From: Baffinella frigidus
Lineage: Eukaryota; Cryptophyceae; Cryptomonadales; Baffinellaceae
Assembly: GCA_026770585.1 (NCBI GenBank)
Contig: MU646313.1
Span: 399,349-410,278 of the forward strand
Length of the DNA stretch: 10,930 bases
Direction of reading: 5' to 3'
The notes under the pieces are model-generated. The model saw nothing but the letters and a program-made list of their open reading frames with translations, made no database searches and was not told where the DNA came from. Numbering within the stretch: position 1 is the first letter of the stretch; each line of letters begins with the position of its first letter. This document shows positions 1 to 9,300 of the stretch, piece after piece. The position numbers and the translations under genes are program-made.

Positions 1-10
1 GGGGGTGCAC

Positions 11-51
11 CGCGGTGGCAAACGTAAGTCCGAGAAACATCATCTCGACAC
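11..51 (-). CDS. ZIP-like gene exon 6 (EMMFLG motif)
   Basis: Acceptor CACTCACAG; two bases complete Gly from exon 5, then VEMMFLGLTFATA. Donor GTGCACCCCC at 10-9 resembles the exon 2 donor (GTGCACCCCCC). The E-M pair followed by FLG is what ZIP proteins show in TM5. The remaining exons lie beyond the window. Confidence 0.6.
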
Positions 52-2936
52 CTGTGAGTGGTTCGGGTTTAGAGTTTGGGGTTTAGAGTTTAGGGTTCAG
101 GGGGTAGGGGTTGGGGTTTGGGGTGTACGGTTCAGGGTCTAGGTTGTAGGGTCTAGGGTTTAGGGTTTAAGGCATACTGTTTGGGGTTCAGCACATGTTC
201 TCACGCGCGGCACAGGAGAACAGGGTCCAGCTCTGTCTGCGTACAACTTGGCTTGTCCTTAAACATATTTAGAGCAGAAACTCCAGTACCAAAGGGCACA
301 ACTAAAATGCATTTTATGGCGAGCCCAGTATTGCTCAGGCAGAGCAGGAGGGGAAGCACCGATTGCGATGGTTTAGGGTTTCGGGTTTCGGGTTTCGGGT
401 TTCGGGTTTCGGGTTTCGGGTTTAGGGTTTAGGGTTTAGGGTTTAGGGTTTAGGGTTTAGGGTTTAGGGTTTGGGGTTTGGGTTTTAGGGTTTAGGGTTT
501 AGGGTTTAGGGTTTAGGGTTTAGGTTTGAGGGTTTAGGGTTTAGGGTCTAGGGTCTAGGGTTCAGGGTTTAGGGTTTAGGGTTTGAGATTTAGGGTTTGA
601 GATTTAGGGTTTCGAGTTTCGGGTTTCGGGTTTCGGGTTTCGGGTTTAGGGGTTCAGCGTTTAGCGCGAGGGGGTCGGGTTAAAACGTTGCTAGGCCCAG
701 AGGGCGGGGAGGGGAAACACCGATTGCGATGCCGAAAGGCAGCCCGGCGCTGCCCGCCACCAGTGCAAGCTGCCGAACAAACGGGGCTGGGGGTTAGGGT
801 TTAGGGGGTTGGGTTTTGGGCTTTGGGAGTTGTTGTTTCAGGGTTGGAGAATCGGGAATCGGGTTTCAGGGTTCAAGGTTTAGGATATTCCACCCTGGAT
901 ATTGATTGGCGACGGGAGGGATCCTCTGGGCAATCAAGCGCCAGAACGTGAATGAAGGAGGAGTCTGTCAGGGCAGTGTGGAAGATCGTCACGTCGAAGA
1001 CTCCCGCAGAGACGCTTTCGACTGCGCGTGAGGGCACACAGACGACCCCCGATGAGGAGCCCATCCATAAAGCTGTCGACCAGAACAGCGAAGCAGAAGG
1101 TCCACGGGAACCGCGGGGCCTCTATTCTCAAGTCGACACGCTGGGGCTGCGGGTACATATCCGTCAACTTTGGAGCAAAAAATAGGCCGGGCTCACGCAA
1201 TTGGTGAGCACAAATAGACGGAGACAGCGCTAGGAGTTGGCGGGGAGCGCAAGGACTGACCCCGATGAGAAGGCCGTCCATGAAGCTGTCGACCAGAACA
1301 GCGAAGCAGAACGTCCACGGGAACCGAGGTCTTGGGGGCGGGGCGGGCGCCCCCTCTCCCGCCTCTCCTGTACACGAACCTGGGCCTCATTCGGTGAGTT
1401 TCATGAAGCGAAGGCATGCGTCAGTGCCCCGTGTCTCAAGTCACTTCCATGGGAACTGAGAGGGCTGTGCGGGCTGCGCTGCCGCCCCTTCTCCTGCACA
1501 GCAAACAGGGCCTCAGAGAGAGCGGTTCTCGCGAATGAAGGGGGTTTCGGTCAGGACTTTTTTACCAGAGAAGCCTGGCCGAATTCGGTTTCGGACATGC
1601 CCTTTGTGAAACCTCTTCATTATCTAGAACCGCCCTGGACAAGAAAAGGAAGGACTAGCTCTACCTCAATCGGGTTGGCCGATTATTCTCATGTTGACAT
1701 GCTAGGCCTGTCGTTCAAATCCGTCAATTTTGGAGCAGAAAAGAGCGCGGGTTCACAAACGTGGTGAGACCAAATAGAGTGAGAAAGCGCTAAAAGGAGA
1801 GGCGCGACGCACCGAGCTTGGGGCTGCTGCCGTCGCGCGAGACCGCCCTGATGAACCGCTCCTCCTCCCTCTGCGCCAAGAGCATCCAGGGGTTGGGGGT
1901 TTAGGGTGTAGGGCAGCGAGAGGATTTCACGCCCTGGACGGAAACACGCTTGATGAGGCCAGGAAGCGGGGCATTGCTCGCAAGAAAAGGATGCATCAGT
2001 ACCGACATTTGCCAGCTGTCCTGCATCGCGAGGGTGGGGCAGGGGGCTCCTACATCACACACGGGCGATTCGGAGGTGCACCTCCGGCCCTCACCCCCCT
2101 ACCTCAGGATGGCCCAGGCCGCAGCGCAGACCTACTCACTCAAATAAACACCCCCGGCAAGGGCGCGCGCACGTAAGCGAAGTGGCTCATCGACGCCGGG
2201 CGCTTCAGCGCCCCCCAGCTGCCTCCCGGCGCAGGGCTCCCCTTCCCCGCGTCCAACAGGCGCCGCGTCCCCGCGTCCTCCTCCTGAACCATCGCCTCTT
2301 TCTTGTCGAGCGGTCTCTCGGCGACGAGCCACTCGCGCGGCTCGCTTTCCTGCATCTGCACCCCGAGGAGCTCTCCCCCCGCGGGAGAGGGGGGGGAATG
2401 GACGTCGCCGTCCCCGATGAACGTGGCCATGCCGATCATGACCGAGACGCCCAGGACGAACCCCACGATCAGCGCCAGGACCGAGGCCGGGTCCTCGGCG
2501 GCCGTCAGGGACGGCACGAGCTGGTTAGGGGTAGGGGGTTTGGGTGTGGGAAAATTCTGAGAGTTCTGGTAAGAAAAGTGTTCAGGGTGAGGGGCTTAGG
2601 GTGAGGGGTGGGGGGGGTGCACCTCCTGTGAGATGGCAGCAAGCACCATACCGGCCTGCGCCCCGGCGTCGGATGTGAGAGTGCTTTCGCAGAGTGCAGA
2701 CATGATCGCGAGTCAGGCTGGGAGGAGGGCTGATGCAGGGAGGAGGGAGGGAGACTCGGCGGTACCGCAAAGTGCTGGAGAGCGAAGTTGCATGACTTGG
2801 GAATCAGGTTGGGCGCGATCACAGCGGTCATCCCCCCCGCAAACATTGCGGCAGATGGGATGCAGGCGAGCGTGAGCGCCCGCACGACGAGGCCGATCAT
2901 GTCATTGGTACCCGGTGACCTTGGCTCGATGGGCAT
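11..2936 (-). CDS. Divergent ZIP-like metal transporter, 5' part, six exons, runs off left edge
   Basis: Probably a ZIP (SLC39)-type membrane transporter of divalent metals; membrane and substrate are not readable. Exons in transcription order: 2936-2797, 2683-2623, 2520 to about 2173 (3' end uncertain), 1330-1261 (a second copy lies at 1119-1047), 769-721 and 51-11. The frame gives a first hydrophobic segment (RALTLACIPSAAMFAGGMTA), then AGMVLAAISQE followed by LVPSL, which resembles the ZIP TM2 region ending in E..P. TM3 is ALIVGFVLGVSVMIGMATF, followed by a long polar loop. The TM4-like exon reads FCFAVLVDSFMDGLLIG, and the next exons read LALVAGSAGLPFGIAIG and VEMMFLGLTFATA, like the ZIP TM5 EM motif. 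Oddly, the usual TM4 histidine is replaced by aspartate (VDSFMDG). Phases agree at every junction except into exon 4. Gene structure is quite secure; the family call is moderate. Confidence 0.6.
60..660. repeat. Intronic TTTAGGG / TTTCGGG telomere-like block
   Basis: Degenerate GGGTTT(A/G/C) repeats at 60-170. At 379-420 there are six perfect TTTCGGG units, then a homogeneous TTTAGGG run from 421 to about 469, further TTTAGGG copies to about 560, and TTTCGGG again at about 616-644. It lies in the intron between ZIP exons 5 and 6. The C-rich strand is therefore in the RNA sense. Positions 171-370 hold no gene apart from the exon 5 echo. Confidence 0.9.
348..370 (-). pseudogene. Echo of ZIP exon 5 donor end
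   Basis: Positions 348-370 match 709-731 with one mismatch over 23 bases: the last bases of exon 5 (ATCGCAATCG), its GT donor and the following C-rich intron start. The rest of the exon and any acceptor are absent. The telomere-like block begins directly beside it. Confidence 0.7.
721..769 (-). CDS. ZIP-like gene exon 5
   Basis: Acceptor TTCGGCAG, phase 0; sixteen codons plus one base, LALVAGSAGLPFGIAI and the first G of a Gly codon; donor GTGTTT (phase 1). It joins exon 4 copy B and exon 6 in frame. A hydrophobic, glycine-rich membrane segment. Confidence 0.6.
780..1046. other. ZIP intron 4, distal part
   Basis: Contains weak GGGTTTAGG-like sequence at 785-890. Positions 940-980 loosely resemble 1530-1560, suggesting an older duplication. 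No convincing exon is seen. Confidence 0.4.
1047..1119 (-). pseudogene. Duplicate of ZIP exon 4, copy A (alternative or decayed exon)
   Basis: Repeats the TM4 peptide FPWTFCFAVLVDSFMDGLLIG with only silent changes. The acceptor after AATAGAG is phase 0, matching the natural ends of exon 3. At the donor there are five G (1050-1046) where copy B has four, so it ends in phase 1 and cannot join exon 5 in frame. It could be a decayed copy, a true alternative exon with an unseen partner, or a one-base homopolymer error in the sequence. Confidence 0.6.
1122..1234. repeat. Intron segment duplicated at 1682-1797
   Basis: Both copies share TATTCTCA, a CGACACGCT / TGACATGCT block, ATCCGTCAA, TTTGGAGCA, GTGAGNNCAAATAGA and AGCGCTA in the same order. 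The duplicated unit adjoins the two copies of ZIP exon 4, so exon and intron were copied together. Confidence 0.7.
1261..1330 (-). CDS. ZIP-like gene exon 4, copy B (TM4)
   Basis: Encodes PRFPWTFCFAVLVDSFMDGL then LIG. Donor GGG then GTCAGT leaves phase 0, which fits exon 5. The acceptor CCCCCAAG leaves one base before the first codon, so it needs a phase-2 exon 3 end. This copy suits the downstream junction; copy A suits the upstream one. Confidence 0.55.
1682..1797. repeat. Second copy of the ZIP intron 3/4 segment
   Basis: Diverged copy of 1122-1234, lying in intron 3 upstream (on the minus strand) of exon 4 copy B. No matching third exon copy is visible beside it. The rest of 1331-2172 shows no gene; a short TTTAGGGTG tract lies at about 1898-1914. 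Confidence 0.65.
2173..2520 (-). CDS. ZIP-like gene exon 3 (TM3 and variable loop)
   Basis: The acceptor is CTAACCAG, made by a telomere-like C-rich tract, in phase 0. The exon begins LVPSLTAAEDPASVLALIVG, then a transmembrane helix, then a charged Gly/Ser/Pro-rich loop like the variable cytosolic loop of ZIP proteins. The 3' end is not fixed. Phase-0 donors occur after 2173 (TAC then GTGCGC) and shortly downstream (GGG then GTGTTT). A weak phase-2 donor lies after 2333. Confidence 0.65.
2623..2683 (-). CDS. ZIP-like gene exon 2
   Basis: The acceptor is GCGAAAG and the first base C completes the phase-2 codon of exon 1, giving Asn. Twenty codons follow: TLTSDAGAQAGMVLAAISQE. The donor is GAG then GTGCAC (phase 0). 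The pyrimidine tract before the acceptor is poor, so the 5' border is less sure than the 3' one. Confidence 0.6.
2797..2936 (-). CDS. ZIP-like gene exon 1 (start codon)
   Basis: The ATG at 2936-2934 opens MPIEPRSPGTNDMIGLV and runs into a hydrophobic helix. The exon ends at CCCAA with donor GTCATG (phase 2). An upstream in-frame TTG at 2951 is unlikely as a start. The helix ends in VIAPNLIP. Confidence 0.6.
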
Positions 2937-3163
2937 CGTGTCGCAAGACAAAACACCTCCTCAAGAGCACCCTCCCTGTTGCGTTGCGTCTACTTCAAAC
3001 GTCTTCAAAAAGCTAGAAATGCAGTTTATGGAGTCGATTTGACCATAATGGTCAAGTTGTTTTTAATCCGGGGCAAATAACCTGTTCAACCCATTTTGTT
3101 GACTTTCTGCAATGTCCACTTTGGGCATCGGCCCCCTTTTTTGTGACACAAAACCGAGGAAGG
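2937..3163. promoter_or_regulatory. Shared divergent promoter region
   Basis: The 227 bp between the start codons at 2936 (minus) and 3164 (plus) must hold both 5' UTRs and promoters unless an upstream noncoding exon exists. It is more AT-rich than its surroundings and free of telomere-like repeats. No clear TATA box is seen. The one obvious site is the palindrome at 3039-3055. Confidence 0.55.
3039..3055. promoter_or_regulatory. Perfect inverted repeat in the divergent promoter
   Basis: TTGACCAT, one A, ATGGTCAA: an 8+1+8 perfect palindrome near the middle of the intergenic region. Each arm carries TTGACC, which matches the W-box core bound by WRKY factors in plants. A symmetric site here could serve both genes, but no binding protein can be inferred. 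Confidence 0.35.
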
Positions 3164-3307
3164 ATGCGTGGCCTCTACCTTGCCGCAATCGCCGTTGCGG
3201 CGCCGATGGCCTCGGCCTTCATGGCTCCGTCCGGCATGCCTCTTCGCCAAGCGTCCGCCTCGCGCGCCTCGTGCCGCGCCGCGCCCCGGTACGAAAACTC
3301 TGGCGCT
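3164..3307 (+). CDS. Exon E1: start codon and bipartite plastid leader
   Basis: AGGATGCG surrounds the ATG. Residues 1-18 are a hydrophobic signal peptide with an ASA cleavage site, followed by FMAPSGMPLRQASASRAS, rich in Ser, Ala and Arg. Two donors are possible: after 3288 (CCG then GTACGA, phase 2) or after 3307 (GCT then GTGCAA, phase 0). The open frame to 3622 beyond these is probably intron. Confidence 0.65.
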
Positions 3308-6300
3308 GTGCAATTGCAACGGGAATGCAGACGAGTGGTTGGATCCGCGTTCAGCGTCCACAGGGACGCTGGGAGACAGAGCAACAGGTCCTGGGATTTC
3401 GATACTCTGCAACGGCATGCTGCCGTCGCCCCCCCCGCTGCGCCCACCGCGCTTCCGCCCGGCGCCAAGCGCCTCGGGCGGAGTTGCCGAGGATTCGTGA
3501 GGTCCGCGAAGGGACCACGCTGTGGTGGAAGGATGAAACCAGGCGGGCGGTGGTTGGTCCTGAGTGCTGCTCGGGGGGTTGCTGCTCGGTTCCGAGATGT
3601 GTGGCGTGTGTTCTTAGAGTGAGTAGGTCTGCACTGAGGCCTAGGCGCCTGGTCCCTCGAATGCCCTGGTGAACGCAGCCTTGTATCAGCAAGGCTACGC
3701 ACCGGAACGCTATTCCCACGCGGACTTGTGAGACACGTCGGATTCGCACGCCCGTCTGCAGGAAGGGCTCGTCTACGAAGTGGAATAATCCATAAGCGGA
3801 CAACACGAAGGGGAATTCACCCTTTCGAAAATAACCCACAAGTGGATGATCCGCACCACGCCAGAGTGGAGGAGGGTGTTGAATGTTTAAAAACCTTTCT
3901 GATAAGTGCCTTTGACTTTTTGAAACCACTGCCTTGGGGGGAAATTGACTTTTGGCAACCCCTTCCAAGAATCTGGCGTGGCAGGACCCCACGGTAGGCA
4001 ACCCGTAGGGACATAGGATTTTTCCTACATATATCCGGGACATAGGATTTTTCCTGCATATATCCTAGCCGATTCTCGGTGGCTCGGCCACGGAACCTCC
4101 CTTCGAAGCCTGCTGTGTGGATTCTTGCCCGCAGACGGTGCGTGGATATGTAGCACGCAACGCCGCAGTGCTGACGGGAGCTGTGTATGTGCGCAGGCTC
4201 GACGTTTCGATGATCACAGATGCCGGCAAGGTTGGCGCCGGAACCCCCAAACCCCAAACGCTTGCATCCTAAACACTGATCACTACACACTCAACGATAA
4301 ATTATGGACGGTGCTCCAACCCGCCTCAAACCTTCCAGCTTCCAGCTTTGACCAACTCTGAAAATGGCCCGACTCCTACCCACATCGCCTCAAATGTGGA
4401 CGAATTTGCACCACGGAGCGGGAGCGCAACTTTTGGGGTCCAGCGCAACCTTTGGGGGCACCCAAGATCGACTCGGGCAGGGCTAGAGTTTTAGTCAACA
4501 ATTCCTTGCGTCTCCTTGTTCGCAGCTCAGAAGAACCTCTCGGCGCTCCTGGACGAGACCCGGTTGACTAATCCTCACTTTCCCCGGTACCAACCGACCC
4601 GGATTTTTCACCTTCCTGGCAACCCCCCGTGCGCGTCTAGTCAACAGGCGTGCTTTGTTCGCAGGATATTCAGTCAACCGCGTGCTTTGTTCGCAGGACA
4701 AGCTCAAGGGGTTCCTCGACGAGACCAAGGGCGTGGGCAGGATCCGCCTCATCTGCACCAACGACGCCTCGGTCCTAACCCCTAACCCCTAACCCCTAAA
4801 CCCTCAGGGCAAACCCTGTGTAAATCCTGAACCCTATGTAAATGCTGAACCCTATGCAAATCCTAAACCCTAAGCGCAGCAACGACGCCGCCCTAACCCT
4901 TGAACCCTCACCCATAAATCCTGACCCCGAAGTACCCCCTCCCGAGAGAGAGGCCTTTCTTAATGGAGGATGGTGGTGCGCCCCTGCTCCCCCAACTATC
5001 CAGAAGCGGGCCTATCCCATGTCTTTCCTGAGGCCTAACCCCTAAACCCTAAACCCTGAACCCTAAACCCTGACCCCTCAACTCTCAACCCTAACCCCAA
5101 GATCCTAATCCCTCAACCTAAACTATACCCTACACCCTACACCCCAAACCCTCAACCTAAAGAGGACCAGGTTCCCTTACGGTAGACCACATTTCCCTGA
5201 AGTTGACCAGCCTCCCCTAAAGTAGACGCACACCCGTCAGGTTATGGAGGCGATCTGCACTACAGACAAGCTCTTCTACGCGTCGGGCGGTAAACCCTAA
5301 ACCCTAAACCCCAAACCCTAAACCCTAAACCCTAAACCCTAAACCCTAAACCCTACACCCTACACCCTAGGGCCGAAGCAGCTCGAGTACGCCAACATCA
5401 TCGACCCCAGCATCAACCTCGACCTCCACCTCCTCCTCGAAGGTGCGACACCCCAACTTGCCCCTTGAGGCCGCCGGAGCGAGAGGGACTTTGTTTTCGC
5501 CGATTGCCCGTTAGGCTGGGAGGTAGGGGGTTCGATTCCCGGGGCCGTCTGAAGACAAATAGGCGGGGACAAGAACGCTTGACTCGGTTGGATAGAGGCT
5601 GCTCGAGTGCGCTAACATCCTCGATCCGAGCATCAACCTCTACCTCCTCCTCCTCCGCGAGGGTGCGAATTCCGAAACCCGAAACCCGAAGACCGAAACC
5701 CGAAGCCCGAAACCCGAAGCCCGAAACCCGAAACCCTAACCCCTGCCCCGTGAGTGCATCTCGGGGGGCAGGGTGTAGTGTTTAGGGTGTAGTGTTTAGG
5801 GTGTAGGGTGAAAGGTTTAGGATTTAGGGATTAAAATTCGAAGCGGCCAGACAGGCGGCATCTCGCGACCGTCCTCGCCCACCCTAAACCCTCAACTGCA
5901 AACCCTCAACTGCAAACCCTCAGCTGCAAACCCTCAACTGCCCACGCCAGGTGACAAGTTCCTTTTTCACACACTCTTTCGCGCTAAAAGTGTTTAGATG
6001 GCTTATCGTGGTACAGATTTTTAAAACCCCGGCGGCAAACAGCTCCAATTCCCAACACGTTTGGCGCGTTTCTCGGGTAGAATCAACTGTACTTCTAGAT
6101 CGTGTATTAAAATAAAAAACGTCGACATTTCGACTTGTGACCTGGCGTGGAACCCTCAACTGCAAACCCTCACCCTCCTCGCGCGGCAGGCGTGGGCGGC
6201 GCGCGGCACGCTAGCGTCACGACTGCCTAGCACGCTAGCGTCACGACTGCCGGCGTTCTACAGCCCACCTACCCTAACACAGGCTACCGTAACACATACT

Positions 6301-9300
6301 TACCCTCCACACATACTCCTTCGGCCGTCCCCCGATTTCCCCCTGCAAGGAAGTATGCCTGAAGGGTGGACACCATAACGCATACCTACCCTCCACACAT
6401 ACTCAATCAGTCCGGCCCCGACGGGTATGTGTTAGGGTAGGTCCACTGTAGCACGCTAGCGTCACGACTGTCCTACACCTAGCGTCCTCAATGAGCGTTG
6501 CCAACAGGCGTGGGCGGCGCGCGGTTCGAGACGGGCGTCTCCCGCACCCCGACTAAGGTCCCTAAACCCTACCGACACCCTACACCCCAACCCGACACCC
6601 TACAACCTACACCCCAACCCCTACCCTACCTACACCCTACACCCTACCTACACCCTGAACCCTACCGACACCCTACACCCCAGCCCCTACCCTACCTATA
6701 CCCTGAACTATCTTCACACCCACCGACTCTAACTCCTACCGACCCAAACCCCTACCGACCCCACCGCCCCGCCCAGAAAGCCCGACCCAAGCAGTGGACG
6801 ATGCCATCTACTGCTTGCAGATGTCTATCGCCTGCACCAGACCGCCCAGAAAGCCGCCCCCCCCCACGTGACGCCCAACACACACAGTACACACCGCAGT
6901 CTCGCGCACCTCGACACGAGTCATTCATCTACTCATCAGAAAGAGCCTGCTCGAGTGTGGGGCGGGGGTCCGTCGAGAATCCCGCGCTTGCTTTCGCCCC
7001 GCCCCGCCCCGCCCCGCCCCGCCCAGAATATCTACACGCCCACCACCAGGATATCTACATGCCCAGAAAGCCGCCCAGAAAGCCGCCGAGAGAGCATGCA
7101 GCCTCGCCCTCGGAGTCGGGTCCAACACCCGGAAAGAAGCCCGAACACACGCGTAGAGGCCTATGGTGGTCCTAGGGGGTGGGGGGGTAAGGGGGGGGGG
7201 GGCTGATTCTTATGAGTAGATGATGGACGCTCCTGGGCGCGAGAGAGGCTTCCTGGACACTTGCTAATGCGAAAAGCTTACGTTAACGGACCCCTTAAGG
7301 GGTCGGTTAACGTGGGCTTGCAAGCTCTAAAATGATTTTAAAAGCGATGTCAGGACTTTTAAAGCCCAAGAATGTTTTACATTATAAATTTTGTACCAAA
7401 GTTACTACTCCGTTAACGTAAGATTTTTGCATGATTGCGCGAGCGGTGTTCGACACGCTCCTGGGGAGGGACCAGCACACTAGGTGCGTCACACAAACTT
7501 TTAAGGTGGGTGCGACACACGCGTCAGCGGCGCCCGATACATTCCTGAGGGGCCAACCCACTGGTTATGCGTCAACACGCTTACGTGTGTCGAACACTTG
7601 TGAAGCGGGCCCGACACTCTTGAGCGGTGCCCGGTACACTCCTCAGGTCCTCAGGAGGGACCAACACACTCCCCAGGCGTGTCTATCACGCTTACGTGTG
7701 TCGAACACGCTTGCATGGTGTGCCCAACACACGCGTGACCGGTGTTCGACACACCCGGCAGGACCCCACGTACATCATCCGGATGCTGGGCACGGACCAG
7801 GAGAAGGTTGTCGCGTCTTTCTTCCTTCAGGTCTTGTCCAACTCCTCGTCCTTCCTCAATTATAAAGAGACCCCACTTATATGAGAGAATGTATTAATTA
7901 ATGTCTTTCCGCCAACGAAAATTACTACACGTAGTGTGGTAATTACCACACAGCTGCTTTACTACTGGTAGTACAGCAGCTGTGTAGTAATTTGCGTGCA
8001 TCCGGATGCTGGGCACGGACCCGGAGAAGGTCGCCGCGTCCTTCTTCCTTCAGGTCTTGTCCGACTCCTCGTCCTACTCCACGTCCTACTCCACGTCCCT
8101 GCGCCCTTCATGGTTGAGGGTTGAGGGTTAGTTAGCACATGGGTGTTTTGGTCTAGGGTTTGGGGTTTAGGGTCGTCCCACCCCACTTCACTTATCTGAG
8201 AGAACGTAAATTAATTCATCTCTTTCCGCCAACGAAAAGTGCTACACAGTTGGATCATGCTAGTGGTAGTAAAACAGCTGTGTAGTAATTTTCGTGCACC
8301 CGGGTGCTGGGCACGGACCCGGAGAAGGCGGTCGCGTCCTTCTTCAGGTCTTGTCCGACTCCTCGTCCTTCTCCACAGCGGGCTACGAAGGGATTCTTGG
8401 TTGGATACCATCCTAGAATCGGTTAGGATATCTTGAGGACCAGCCTATGTCCCTACGGTATTGCCTACCGTAGGGTCGTAAGGATTATCTGGACGCGTCC
8501 TTCTTGCCCCAGGTCGAGTCAGACTCCTCGTCCCTCCCCACGTCCTACCTCGCCCACGTCCTAGGGGCACCTCGCTCAGGAAGAAGCTCCCTGAAGTTGC
8601 GCAGTGGGTTCCTACCACGCAAGAGTGTAGAGCAGAGTGGCCCACAGGAGAAATAGTCGAATTCGACTATTTCTTAAGTTCATAAGTGGACATTCTTCCC
8701 ACAGAAAAATAGAAATTTCGGAAAGTTGTTACAAATTCCGTGTGAACTGGCTTGTTTTCCCAGGTCAGCCCTACACTCTTGCGTGGTACCAGCGCGCTGA
8801 CCGCACTTCCCCGTGAGCGCAGCGGCGCAAGCAAACTGTTCCTTTTCGCGCTCGAATCGAATTTTCTCTGGAGCGTGGGTCTAACTCCATCCTCGCTTGG
8901 CACGCAGTGGGACAAGGCGCCGTCGGTTCGATGCAGTCCCTACCATCTCTCTCATCGCATTCTCTCTCCAACGCAGTGCCACGAACACAGTGAACCTTTA
9001 CTTTTCCTTTTCGCGCCCTAACCCCCCCCCTTCTCGGAACTCAGTGGGACACGCAAAGTGTTCCTATCAGCGCTCGAATCGCGTTACCAACACAGTGTCT
9101 TTACACGTGCAGTGTATTGCACACCGCTCGAAACGCTTTCCCTCTGGAGCGCAGCGGCACACGCAAAGTGTCCCTTTCACCTCTGTGGAAGCATCCCCCC
9201 TTTCGCGCAGTGGGACACGCACAGGGTCCCTTTTCGCGCTCTCGTCGCATCTCCTCTGGAGTGTGGGTCTAAATCCATCCCATCTTGGACCGCAGTGGGA

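Larger units (their letters stand above)
7776..8600 (+). repeat. Tandem duplication of E6 with its downstream intron (about 3.5 units)
   Basis: Units begin at the CATCCGG within E6: 7776-7998, 7999-8296, 8297 to about 8490, and a fragment from about 8492. Each carries the exon 3' part with donor GTCTTG or GTCGAG, then ACTCCTCGTCC. Units 1 and 2 also keep CTCTTTCCGCCAACGAAAA-like and TA-rich hairpin sequence. Unit 2 has an extra telomere-like insert at about 8109-8173. Confidence 0.8.

Noticed and set aside
60-660. A real chromosome end
   Set aside because: The arrays are short and degenerate, lie inside introns of two genes on both sides, and occur in both orientations. They are interstitial telomere-like repeats.
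873-1064. Minus-strand frame reading SAGVFDVTIFHTALTDSSF as another ZIP exon
   Set aside because: No clean splice borders, and exons 4B, 5 and 6 already join in phase without it.
1237-1767. 176-codon plus-strand open frame
   Set aside because: It is antisense to the duplicated ZIP exon 4 and its introns. The minus frame shows the conserved membrane peptide.
3143-3622. Single long open frame (159 codons) covering the leader
   Set aside because: Only the first 42 to 48 codons from the ATG at 3164 look like protein. The rest is probably intron with high GC and few stops.
5465-5560. Complete tRNA gene
   Set aside because: Only the B box is good. The T stem has two mismatches, there is no acceptor-stem partner and no clear anticodon arm.
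6498-7175. 225-codon proline-rich open frame
   Set aside because: It runs through the E5 exon in a different frame and through simple CCCTACA and CCGCCC repeats. There is no domain and its composition explains the openness.
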